Part shown: positions 1-8,115 of the stretch, one piece after another
Layout: each line of letters starts with the position of its first letter
How positions within the stretch are numbered: position 1 is the first letter of the stretch
Source of the DNA: Chloroflexota bacterium
GTDB taxonomy: Bacteria > Chloroflexota > Ktedonobacteria > Ktedonobacterales > Ktedonobacteraceae
Direction of reading: 5' to 3'
Assembly (NCBI GenBank): GCA_005881495.1
Contig: VBHI01000130.1
Coordinates: 21,305-34,066 of the forward strand
Length of the DNA stretch: 12,762 nt
Notes under the pieces: generated by a model
The model's database searches: none
The model's input: the letters and a program-made list of their open reading frames with translations, nothing else
What the model was told of the DNA's origin: nothing
Program-made: the position numbers and the translations under genes

Positions 1-139
1 GTTGTGGGGGAACCAATGCCAACATTACCAGCGTTGTCTCAATGATAACCAGGCTGATTACCAGTATTGTTCTTCGTCTCTCTTTTGCTACTGCTTCTGT
101 TGTGTTTTGCAATGATTGCGGTGTGCTTGTATGAAGCAT
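1..139 (-). CDS. N-terminal part of a membrane protein, running off the left edge
   Basis: An open frame starts with ATG at 139-137 on the minus strand and is still open at base 1, giving the first 46 residues. A good ribosome binding site (AAGAAGGG, plus-strand bases 146-153) sits 6 nt before the ATG, which supports a real gene. Residues 1-23 are polar and end in a basic cluster (KERRR). Residues 24-44 are strongly hydrophobic (TILVISLVIIETTLVMLALV), which reads as one membrane helix or uncleaved signal anchor with the N-terminus inside by the positive-inside rule. It lies 87 nt downstream of the glycoside hydrolase gene on the same strand, so the two may be co-transcribed. The family cannot be named from this much sequence. 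Confidence 0.7.
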   Translation of the reverse strand, partial: MLHTSTPQSLQNTTEAVAKERRRTILVISLVIIETTLVMLALVPPQ

Positions 140-226
140 CGCCGTCCCTTCTTAAAATATGATAAAGGCACCACAACATGTAAGACCGCGACAGTGAGTG
201 CCTGTCGTTCACCACAAGGCCGCTAT

Positions 227-1648
227 TTATACACCTGGTATCTTCAGCAATCCCATCTGGTACTTCAGCATTAAGATGCGCCGGACGGAATCATCGATAC
301 GCTGCTGACTGATATCACCCGCGCTGATAGCTTGTTTGATACCGTTGATCATATCAGCGACGCCATTAGGAGTGGAGGCGCCCATCAACAAGTCGGAACC
401 AGCCTCGACCGCCAATGCCGCAGCTTGTGCCTCTGTATAATAGGCGATAATCCCTTCCATCGTCAAGCTATCCGTTAAAATTACACCATGAAATCCCAAT
501 TGGTTGCGTAAAATGCCGGTTACAATCTTATAGGAGAGTGAGGAGGGCTTTGAACTATCAATTTTAGTGACAATCTCATGCGTGACCATAACCGCGTGCA
601 CATTACCCTGCGCGATGAGTGTTTGATACGGTGCCCAGTCGATGGCTGATAAGGCGCTCTTTGTACGATAGAGGCTTGGAACTGTAATGTGTGGATCTCC
701 ACCTACATCTCCCAGCCCCGGAAAGTGCTTCAGTGCCCCCATCACTTTACCACTCTCTTGCAATCCTTGCAGGTAAGCTCCAGCCATTTTCGTGACAATC
801 GTCGAATTATTGCCGTATGTGCGCAGGTATAACTGAGAATTGTAGGCATTGGTAACATCAACCACCGGAGCAAGATTCAAGTTGAAACCGTAGTACGAGA
901 GATCTTTCGCGTCCTGGATACCCTCCGCCATGGCTTTCGAAGGATCATTTGTTGCACCAATCGAAGCTGCGGACGGGCGCGGGCCGTCAAGATTCAGCAA
1001 ACGATCGACTGTACCGCCCTCCTGGTCAATCGCCGTTATCATGGGAATGCTGCTATTTACCTGCATTTGATGAAGTAGGCTCTTGAGCTGTGGCTTCGAG
1101 GCGATATTGTTGTTCACCGCAAAGATGAGGGCAGCACCCACTTTGTATTGACTGATCATTGTACTTATTTCAAGCCCATAGTCTGGGCCATAAAATTGCA
1201 CAATCATCATCTGGCCAAGTTTCTCGTCTAATGTCATTTTATTGACAATAGCGTTAATATACTCGGCTGGCGTTATTACCTGGGGAGTTGCTTGAGTTTT
1301 CATGCCCGGCGAAGGAATATGGCGTAATTGATTAACAACGTCCTTAAGAAGATTGGGATCACCAGTGCTGGTGGAACCACCTAAAACAAAAGCCCAGCCC
1401 TGTGCACCAATGAATTGGGGCGTCCCCACATTTGCTGCGTTGATAATCACGACAAGAAGGAAAACAGCGAGTAATAGTGACCTTCTACGCGAGATCACCC
1501 CTTTTTGGGCTGTTTTCGGATGAGCTACAGGCGCATCGAGAGTTGGTGAAACTCCAAGGAGCTTGTGGGTATTATCCATTTCTGTTTCATGCTCGTCACT
1601 TTGCTGATCACCCTGCTCTTCAGAGAACCAGGGGCTAGATTGTTTCAT
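227..1648 (-). CDS. Membrane-anchored glycoside hydrolase family 3, beta-N-acetylhexosaminidase (NagZ-like)
   Basis: A protein of 473 residues, predicted to remove terminal beta-linked N-acetylglucosamine from cell-wall or chitin-type glycans outside the membrane. Residues 1-52 are polar and acidic, then a basic stretch (SRRRS) leads into a hydrophobic anchor at about 56-73; the catalytic barrel fills about 130-470. Family 3 hallmarks are visible: IDQEGGTVDRL (about 207-217), KHFPGLGDVGGDPH (307-320) and ILTDSLTMEG (about 390-399). By analogy with NagZ, D393 in TDSLTM is the nucleophile and the D318/H320 pair the acid/base dyad. The usual KHFPGHG is KHFPGLG here. The frame stays open back to 1855, but ATG at 1648 has an AAAGAGG ribosome site 7 nt upstream and lies downstream of a good promoter, so it is preferred. 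Beta-glucosidase activity is less likely because the KHFPG..D.H signature is the NagZ type. Confidence 0.88.
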   Translation of the reverse strand: MKQSSPWFSEEQGDQQSDEHETEMDNTHKLLGVSPTLDAPVAHPKTAQKGVISRRRSLLLAVFLLVVIINAANVGTPQFIGAQGWAFVLGGSTSTGDPNLLKDVVNQLRHIPSPGMKTQATPQVITPAEYINAIVNKMTLDEKLGQMMIVQFYGPDYGLEISTMISQYKVGAALIFAVNNNIASKPQLKSLLHQMQVNSSIPMITAIDQEGGTVDRLLNLDGPRPSAASIGATNDPSKAMAEGIQDAKDLSYYGFNLNLAPVVDVTNAYNSQLYLRTYGNNSTIVTKMAGAYLQGLQESGKVMGALKHFPGLGDVGGDPHITVPSLYRTKSALSAIDWAPYQTLIAQGNVHAVMVTHEIVTKIDSSKPSSLSYKIVTGILRNQLGFHGVILTDSLTMEGIIAYYTEAQAAALAVEAGSDLLMGASTPNGVADMINGIKQAISAGDISQQRIDDSVRRILMLKYQMGLLKIPGV

Positions 1649-1715
1649 CAAACTGCCTCTTTCCGAGAGTAATACGTTATCCTGCTGTATGTTTGAAAAA
1701 AGGTGAGTAAGGCTT

Positions 1716-1743
1716 ATTATACTTAAGGACAACTCAGAGTCAT
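1716..1743 (-). promoter_or_regulatory. Probable sigma-70-type promoter of the glycoside hydrolase gene
   Basis: On the minus strand, a perfect -10 hexamer TATAAT (plus-strand 1716-1721) is preceded by ATGACT (1738-1743, four of six matches to TTGACA) with a 16-nt spacer. Transcription would start near 1709, giving a leader of about 60 nt before the ATG at 1648. Its position inside the long open frame argues against the upstream start at 1855. Confidence 0.5.
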
Positions 1744-1899
1744 AGGTTGTAACTCTGGCGAAAAAAAGATACTTGTGTCCTAGCCATCTTAGAGTAAAGC
1801 ACAAATTACACAAAATTTCTATGCATTCGGTCACAAAATCAGCACAATCTGACAAATCAATCTTTTTCTTCTAAGCTGTGCTTTAACTTCTTCTACTAC

Positions 1900-1928
1900 T
1901 TGTGTGTATGAAATGAGTGGGATATACT
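1900..1928 (+). promoter_or_regulatory. Possible sigma-70-type promoter of the NACHT gene
   Basis: TTGTGT (1900-1905) and TATACT (1923-1928) are separated by 17 nt. The -10 is good and the -35 is weak. A start near 1935 would place ATG 1976 about 40 nt downstream and would leave the alternative starts at 1904 and 1913 outside the transcript. The rest of the divergent region (1649-1899) is AT-rich; apart from this and the opposite-strand promoter I saw no clear operator in it. Confidence 0.35.
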
Positions 1929-1975
1929 ACTGCTACTTTGGAACTGCACATGCATTGAAAGGCAGCCATAACACC

Positions 1976-4900
1976 ATGGTGACTAAACAACATCCTGTTT
2001 CTGTAGCCAATCCACGTGGAGTTAGAACATATAGTTTCGTTTCTTCTCGCCTTTTCACTAGCTTGTTAGTGGGGATGGTGTTAACTCTTCTACTTACATG
2101 TATTGAGCTAGCACTTATCTGGTTTTTCAACCCTGCAAATATCCTTGGGAGCGATAGTTCCAGGAGCCTTTCAGCGTTGGCGGCTCTACCTCTTCACATG
2201 CCATTGTTGCTTCTTGTGCCAGTTTTTGAATTGGGCGTTCTATCTCTTACAGTGTACCTTGCTGCTAAGCCGCTTGCTATCCTGGCATATTTACGAGCTA
2301 TCCAGAAGGCACAGGATGAATATCGCAGCACGTATACCAGGTTAGATTCCCTGGCGCATATCTATAATACGCCTGTTACGTTTTATGAACATACGCCTGA
2401 CCCGCAAGTTGGGAACCAGGGACAGAGCTTAACCCTGAATGAATTGGTGAAACAGCCACAAAATACATCCCTCTTGATTGAAGGTGCAGCGGGATCAGGC
2501 AAGACGATTGCCGTACAGCAATACCGCTTCATCGCAGTACAGGAGCGCAGATCTCTGCTGCGTGGCCAGAGCAAAATTCCTGTATTTGTCCCGCTCAAAA
2601 ACTACAGCCTCTATCTTAAGTCGACAAGCCAGCCGCAAACGCTCACTACTGAAGAAGATAGCGTAGATAATAAGAACCAGGCAGCAATCTCCGACGAGCT
2701 CATGCAGCAAGCGACGCTGCTTGATTTCCTCATAGATAGTGATCTCGAAGGCATGCATCATCTTCGAAAGTATGTGAAGAAGCTCAGCGATCAGGGGCGC
2801 TTATTATTCCTTTGTGATGGTTTGGACGAGATTGACTATCACTACCGGGCAGCAGTCGGTAGAGAAATAGCAGAGATGCTGATTGTGACGCGAAACCGAT
2901 TCGTTATTACGTGTCGGGAAGCAGATTACAAGAACCTACCGGAGTTGGAGCAGTTAGTCAATGAAGGGCATATAGATCGGTCGGTAATCTCTCCAATGCA
3001 TCCTGAACAGGTGCGTGAGTTTGTTGAGCAGTATATCGAGGCTCAAGGTGATCAGTGGCAACATACGGCCGGGCAGATTATGCAAGTGATTCAAAACAGT
3101 CGCTTGCGGTATCTCTGCACGAACCCGCTTATGCTTTTCTCCTTCCTGCAGATTATCGACAAGGTAGGTGTTGAACGCGGAAAAAAGCTCGATACACGAG
3201 GGCGCATACTGCGAGAGTATGTCACGCAGCTCATCCAACGTGAACAGAAGCGACCTGAATGGAAGAAAAGCGCCCCAACGGGAAGTGATGTAGTAAAGCT
3301 GCTGGGCAGGATTGCCTGCGCGGCACGTTGGTCAAATGACGGGGTGAGCATACAGTTGCCGGTGGCACGGGGAAAAATGGCTGTACGAGAGCATCTAGAA
3401 CGTTGTGCCGGCGAGCTGCAGGACTGGTTGAAAGGGCACCCTGCTTATGGAGTATTTGGCATAGAGCAACCCAACGAGCCATATGATCGCGCGACTCTGA
3501 CTCAACTGCTGCAGTTTGCACTGAGCGCCACGTTGATAGAGATGAGCCATGAGGGCATACTGAGTTTTCGTCATGAATTGGTCGCGGACTATTTTGTAGC
3601 CCAGTATTTCCTGACAACTTCTAGCGATGAAAAGAAAACAACTACCCAGCAAGGGGAGCCACTCTCTATTACTGCCAGGGATTTCCTGGCTAATGCTGCC
3701 TATTGGAGCGGGCCAGTTGCGCTCTGGGCCGGTATCGTGGATGCACCAATGCAGTTGGCCGAGCAGTTCGCTATCCTGGCGAGTTCACAAGAAAGTGGCA
3801 CACAAAACTCTCAGGGTGGTCAATCCAGCTATGCAATAGGGGCGCTAACATTGGGCCTGTTGTGCACCGGCGTTACGTGGACGCCGCCGCAGGCTCAGGT
3901 ACAGCCAGCAAGTGCGCTTCCTCAACATCTGGAAATCATGCTCACAAGTACCTTGCGCGATCAAGCCGCTCGGCAGGAACTAGCGTCTGCCTTTACCCAA
4001 TGTGCTGAGGAAGGTGCGCTAGAAATATACCACTCATTGATGCTTCTATTGATGGCTGATGGCATTGAAGAGTACTTCGTACTACTAGATCCAGCGATTG
4101 TCCCCGAACTGCTCTTTACGTATCTGTATGATGCCGCTGACATATTACAGTACGAGGCGCTAGTAAAGCGCCTGTCCCGTGTATTAAGCTGCTTTGGGGA
4201 GATCGCTGTGTTGCACGCAGGAGAGCTAAGTCGCCCTGTTCCCGGGCGAAGTATACGCTTGCGAGCTGCGGCCATCAATATTCTTGGTGGTACAGAGCAG
4301 CTTACTGCCGTAGAGCCGTTGATTGCTCGCCTGAGCGACAGAGAAACCTTTATCATTGAGCGGTCAATAAATGCTTTGATTCGACTCGGCCCTGAGTTAA
4401 GTCTACCTCGGGTATTTCAAGAACTGGAAAATCGTACTCCTGCCCTCTCTACACGCATGGCCCATGCAGCGGCACTGGCTATTCTCGAGCATTATCTGAA
4501 TGAACGGCATGAGCGGCAACTCACTCTGCCACAATACCAACGCGTCATGGAGAGTCTCGTACTCGTCTTAACCTCAAACTATGTCATCGAACAAGAGATT
4601 CAACAACGGGCTCGCGAAATGCTAGTACACCTTGTCAAGCGGCAAGAAACACAAACCGTGCAGAATCGGCCCACTGCAGAAATGGCTTCACCAACGGCGC
4701 AACCGGTGAGTATACAGGAAAAAGCGCTTGACGTCGTCATTCGCTATCTCTCTTCCGGTGACGAGATATTGGTCGGTAATATACTGAAAGTTCTGCAAGA
4801 AATTGGGCGTATCGCGACACCAGCGCTATTGGAGCAGTTGCACGACGAACCAACCGAAATAATACGCTCGCGCATCGTCGATGTATTGAAGAATATTCGT

Positions 4901-7417
4901 GACCCAGGGGCATTAACTGCTATACTACATCTCGTCGCTGATCCATCACTGCTTGTTTTGCAGCATGTGACCGGTGCATTACATACGTTTGGTTCCGCAA
5001 GTGTGAGTGGCCTCATCGATCTCGTCTTAGCCGATACTGCTGACATAGTAGCCGAACGAGCAGCGCAAATACTAAAGGGTATGGGTCATGAAATCGTAAT
5101 ACCCGTATCTCAGGCGCTATCTCCAATAGTGCCTGAGCGCACGCGTCTCCTGGTACAGGTATTGGAACAAATCAAGGATGAGCGCGCTGTTCCAGCAGTA
5201 ATAGACCTTGTGGCGCCATCGCAACATGAACCACTACTCGCTATTTCTGTCTTACATGCGCTCAGTCAATTTTCAACCAGACAGGTGGTATTACCTTTGC
5301 TGAGCATGCTGGAAAATCCACAGGCACAAATTTACGAAGAGGCAATAGAGGCCCTCAGCTCTCTGGGAATCGTCGCGCTCGATGACCTTGTAGCGGCCCT
5401 GGATGTACAGCATGATACCGCGACTACACAACGCACCAGGCGTGCCCTGTTGGGAATGGCTCCATTCCCGGGAGAACGATTAATCGAGATGCTGCCACGA
5501 TGCAGCGAGGCGCAGGCACGGCAAATCTTGACCGTTTTCCAATTGCAGGGAGCGGACGCTGCGCACGTATTAGTTCAGCATCTCTTCGACGAGAATGAGC
5601 GCACAAGAAGCTACGTACACCATGCGCTGAGCGGAATGCAAGGGCAAATAGTAGTACCACCATTATTGGAAGCGTTGAACAGTGCGGGATGGCACGACGT
5701 CATTGCTGCCTTTCTGCTCAAATATCCTGAAGCGGCTATGCCCCCATTAGTCAACCTGCTAGAGGATCCAGAACGTAGCGATGCCGCTGCTGCTATCTTA
5801 CCGCAATTTGGCCCTGCAATGTTGATACCCCTTATTGCTGCATTGGATGACCCGAGAATCGTGGTGCAGGAGCATGCGCAGAACAGTATTGTCGCATTGG
5901 TCCATCAGAACCCGGCTGCGTTATCGGATGTCGTGCGCCTCTTCAGCATGACGCTGCCTCTAAGAGCGCACGAAGCGCTCCTGGAGGTATTGACCAATGA
6001 ACTTGTCGAAGCCAGTATTCCTGTGCTACTGGACGGCCTAGAAGATGCTCACCTTGTAGACGATGTCTCAGAGGCTCTGGCACGGCTGGCCCGCAAACGC
6101 GATTGGCAGCGTATCATACTTGATGGATTGCTGGCTTCCTTGCGCATGGAGGTGCGGCGGCGTGGCGCTGAGACAGCATTGATTAAGGTTGGAGGGTTGG
6201 CTGTGCGCAGCGTCGGCGAGTTAATTATCGACGATGACCAGGTGGTGGCAAAGGCAGCGCAACATATCCTCCAAGAAATAGGGGCGCCTGCACTCTCCTT
6301 TATCTGGGCCGCGCACGGCGATACCAGTAACCGTGCTCGCCGGGAAGCAGCTATGACGATCTTCCATAATATGCCAACCGAGGAAATTAAGGATGCCCTG
6401 GTTGAATTGCTAACAAGTGATCTGCCGGAAGATATAGCCATGTCACAGGCGCTTCTCCTGGAACGGATACATGACGAAGAGACGCTTTCAGATACCAATC
6501 AAGAGATGATTCCAGCTCTGCTCGATTACGTACATATACATGATCAAGAGCGTACAAGTCTGCGTATCATCGCCCTTCTCTTTTTACAAGGTGGAGATTC
6601 GGTAGTCAGGCATCTTGTCAAAGTGCTCTACGATTACCCGGAGCATCATGAACAACTTATGTACGCCTTCTTATTCCTGGGAGATGAAGCGAAGATTGCC
6701 CTGATAAAGATGCTCAATGATCTACGCGCGCCGCCACAGCTGCGCGCTGAGGCAATCAGCATGATTGGCCTGCTTGGCCCATATAAAGACGTCTATGAGT
6801 ACGCACAATCCATGAGCAAGTACGGTTTATCGAGTAACAGGATGGGTTTGTTCGATCCCGATGAACTCGCAGTCTCTCTGCGCGCCCTGGGAAGTCTGCT
6901 GGCAAGCGGCGACTGGGATGTTCCAACACTTCAACACCTACGCCACATCAATCAGGAAGGCAGCCCTCAAAGTGACCTTTTTAATGTTCTGCTTGGATGG
7001 CGCTATGAGCCAGAAGTGATGAAACTCAAGAATGACCTGCAAAATGAGCGCGACGCGCGTAAGGGTGACATCATGTACTTGACTGCGCGTATTGTCCAGG
7101 ACCAGGCTCGCTTGCGCGAGCTTGAAGATGAGTTGAAACAGGTACAGCACGAGCATGGACTGCGCGGCAATGAACTATCCCAGGCGACCCAGGAGAGAGA
7201 GGTGTTCCGCAGAAATCTCGACCAGGCGAACCTGGAAAAAGAGACGGCGCGCCAAAGTCTGATCCAGATATCTCAAGAGAGAGATACGTATCGTGCGAAT
7301 TATGAAAAAACGGTGCGGGAGGAGCAGACCTTACAGGCAGAAGTTAGCCAGTTGGAAAAATACAATACCCTCTTGCAGCAGCAGATCAATCTATTGCGAG
7401 GAAAAACTCAGGCGTGA
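1976..7417 (+). CDS. Membrane-tethered NACHT NTPase with HEAT-like repeats and C-terminal coiled coil
   Basis: A protein of 1813 residues from ATG 1976. Two hydrophobic segments at about 26-51 and 71-105 precede a NACHT-type STAND NTPase: Walker A GAAGSGKT (170-177), Walker B LLFLCDGLDEID (276-287), a sensor-like FVITCRE (309-315) and a helical end marked by CTNPLML (381-387) and SFRHELVADYF (530-540). From roughly residue 700 to 1640 there is a long array of 30-residue HEAT/PBS-lyase-like helical repeats, on the order of 25-30 units. The last 132 residues (1682-1813) are a charged, heptad-like coiled coil. STAND proteins are ATP-driven switches that oligomerise on ligand sensing; here the repeats would sense, and the output is unclear because no recognised effector (nuclease, protease, TIR) is present. 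The frame is open from GTG 1904, but those early codons overlap the likely promoter and lack a ribosome site. GAAAGG (1957-1962) lies 13 nt before ATG 1976, a rather long spacing. Confidence 0.88.
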   Translation: MVTKQHPVSVANPRGVRTYSFVSSRLFTSLLVGMVLTLLLTCIELALIWFFNPANILGSDSSRSLSALAALPLHMPLLLLVPVFELGVLSLTVYLAAKPLAILAYLRAIQKAQDEYRSTYTRLDSLAHIYNTPVTFYEHTPDPQVGNQGQSLTLNELVKQPQNTSLLIEGAAGSGKTIAVQQYRFIAVQERRSLLRGQSKIPVFVPLKNYSLYLKSTSQPQTLTTEEDSVDNKNQAAISDELMQQATLLDFLIDSDLEGMHHLRKYVKKLSDQGRLLFLCDGLDEIDYHYRAAVGREIAEMLIVTRNRFVITCREADYKNLPELEQLVNEGHIDRSVISPMHPEQVREFVEQYIEAQGDQWQHTAGQIMQVIQNSRLRYLCTNPLMLFSFLQIIDKVGVERGKKLDTRGRILREYVTQLIQREQKRPEWKKSAPTGSDVVKLLGRIACAARWSNDGVSIQLPVARGKMAVREHLERCAGELQDWLKGHPAYGVFGIEQPNEPYDRATLTQLLQFALSATLIEMSHEGILSFRHELVADYFVAQYFLTTSSDEKKTTTQQGEPLSITARDFLANAAYWSGPVALWAGIVDAPMQLAEQFAILASSQESGTQNSQGGQSSYAIGALTLGLLCTGVTWTPPQAQVQPASALPQHLEIMLTSTLRDQAARQELASAFTQCAEEGALEIYHSLMLLLMADGIEEYFVLLDPAIVPELLFTYLYDAADILQYEALVKRLSRVLSCFGEIAVLHAGELSRPVPGRSIRLRAAAINILGGTEQLTAVEPLIARLSDRETFIIERSINALIRLGPELSLPRVFQELENRTPALSTRMAHAAALAILEHYLNERHERQLTLPQYQRVMESLVLVLTSNYVIEQEIQQRAREMLVHLVKRQETQTVQNRPTAEMASPTAQPVSIQEKALDVVIRYLSSGDEILVGNILKVLQEIGRIATPALLEQLHDEPTEIIRSRIVDVLKNIRDPGALTAILHLVADPSLLVLQHVTGALHTFGSASVSGLIDLVLADTADIVAERAAQILKGMGHEIVIPVSQALSPIVPERTRLLVQVLEQIKDERAVPAVIDLVAPSQHEPLLAISVLHALSQFSTRQVVLPLLSMLENPQAQIYEEAIEALSSLGIVALDDLVAALDVQHDTATTQRTRRALLGMAPFPGERLIEMLPRCSEAQARQILTVFQLQGADAAHVLVQHLFDENERTRSYVHHALSGMQGQIVVPPLLEALNSAGWHDVIAAFLLKYPEAAMPPLVNLLEDPERSDAAAAILPQFGPAMLIPLIAALDDPRIVVQEHAQNSIVALVHQNPAALSDVVRLFSMTLPLRAHEALLEVLTNELVEASIPVLLDGLEDAHLVDDVSEALARLARKRDWQRIILDGLLASLRMEVRRRGAETALIKVGGLAVRSVGELIIDDDQVVAKAAQHILQEIGAPALSFIWAAHGDTSNRARREAAMTIFHNMPTEEIKDALVELLTSDLPEDIAMSQALLLERIHDEETLSDTNQEMIPALLDYVHIHDQERTSLRIIALLFLQGGDSVVRHLVKVLYDYPEHHEQLMYAFLFLGDEAKIALIKMLNDLRAPPQLRAEAISMIGLLGPYKDVYEYAQSMSKYGLSSNRMGLFDPDELAVSLRALGSLLASGDWDVPTLQHLRHINQEGSPQSDLFNVLLGWRYEPEVMKLKNDLQNERDARKGDIMYLTARIVQDQARLRELEDELKQVQHEHGLRGNELSQATQEREVFRRNLDQANLEKETARQSLIQISQERDTYRANYEKTVREEQTLQAEVSQLEKYNTLLQQQINLLRGKTQA

Positions 7418-7545
7418 CACCTACTCAGGTGGCGAGAGAAAGCAACATGTCACAAAATTCATCTGGGTGGTGTCTAGTATATGGAATTGCAAAATTCAGT
7501 ATTGTGGAGCGCAATGCTCAAGGTTTGACGGAGTGAAAAGAAGGC

Positions 7546-8115
7546 ATGTCATCAGACATCAGAAACCGGTCTATCATTGCCTCAACCAGCGAAATGTCGT
7601 TTGAAACCGTTTTTACACGCTACTATAGCCTTGTCTACCAACTTGCTTATCGCTGTGTGGGACAGAACGACGAAGCGGAGGATATTGCGCAGGAAGTTTT
7701 CCTGCGTTACTATCGTGTCCCACCCAGGGCCAATAGTGAAGCAGAGCAACGCGCCTGGCTTTGTCGTGTTGCCACCAATCTCAGCTTAAATGCCTTGCGT
7801 AGTCGGCAACGGCGCACAACCCGCGAGGAACAAGCCGGTGAAACGGTTCAACGTAACGCATCGGAAATAGAGGCACAACAGAACCCAGAACAACAGGTAC
7901 TTGCCGATGAACGGGTGGAGCTGGTACGCTCGATCCTGGCTGAAATGCCCGAACGGCAGCAAACCTATATTTTGTTGCGTAGTACAGGGTTAAGCTATGC
8001 GGAAATTGCACAGGCTACAGGTGTGGCTACTGCTTCTGTGGGAGCGCTACTGGCCCGTGCCGAGCGGGAATTTCTGAGGAGGTATCATGAACGCGTTTCA
8101 GCATCAAGAGCATAA
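7546..8115 (+). CDS. ECF (sigma-70 family) RNA polymerase sigma factor
   Basis: A 189-residue two-domain sigma factor, the usual ECF size. Region 2 spans about 20-90 (FETVFTRYYSLVYQLAYR, the DEAEDIAQEVFLRYY core-binding helix, then RAWLCRVATNLSLNALRSRQRR for -10 recognition). After an acidic linker, region 4 covers about 123-178 with the helix-turn-helix GLSYAEIAQATGVATASVGALL that reads the -35 element. It would direct transcription of its own operon and perhaps others when freed from the anti-sigma factor encoded next. The start is not settled: AGAAGG ends only 1 nt before ATG 7546, while GGAG (7530-7533) is 12 nt away; an internal ATG at 7594 would still keep region 2. The 3' end overlaps the anti-sigma gene by 29 nt, so translation is probably coupled. 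Confidence 0.93.
   Translation: MSSDIRNRSIIASTSEMSFETVFTRYYSLVYQLAYRCVGQNDEAEDIAQEVFLRYYRVPPRANSEAEQRAWLCRVATNLSLNALRSRQRRTTREEQAGETVQRNASEIEAQQNPEQQVLADERVELVRSILAEMPERQQTYILLRSTGLSYAEIAQATGVATASVGALLARAEREFLRRYHERVSASRA
8076..8083 (+). promoter_or_regulatory. Strong ribosome binding site for the anti-sigma gene, inside the sigma gene
   Basis: GAGGAGGT is near-identical to the anti-16S consensus and lies 3 nt before ATG 8087, within the sigma factor reading frame. It fixes the anti-sigma start and the 29-nt overlap, and favours balanced production of sigma and anti-sigma. Confidence 0.7.

Noticed and set aside
156..184. CTTACA/CATATT promoter-like pair upstream of the left-edge gene (minus strand)
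   Set aside because: Transcription would start inside the ribosome binding site, so it cannot serve that gene well.
189..207. 6-bp hairpin CGACAG/CTGTCG after the hydrolase stop
   Set aside because: No T-run follows on the minus strand, so it is not supported as a terminator.
4744..6498. Several minus-strand frames of 79-149 residues inside the NACHT gene
   Set aside because: Serine/arginine-rich shadow translations of the HEAT repeat region, with no recognisable domains.
7418..7431. Hairpin CACCT/AGGTG right after the NACHT stop
   Set aside because: Only a 5-bp stem and no T-run; too weak to call a terminator.
7480..7520. Short dyads (GAATT/AATTC and GAGC/GCTC) upstream of the sigma gene, considered as an operator or ECF promoter
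   Set aside because: Stems of 4-5 bp are expected by chance, and no convincing -35/-10 pair could be placed.
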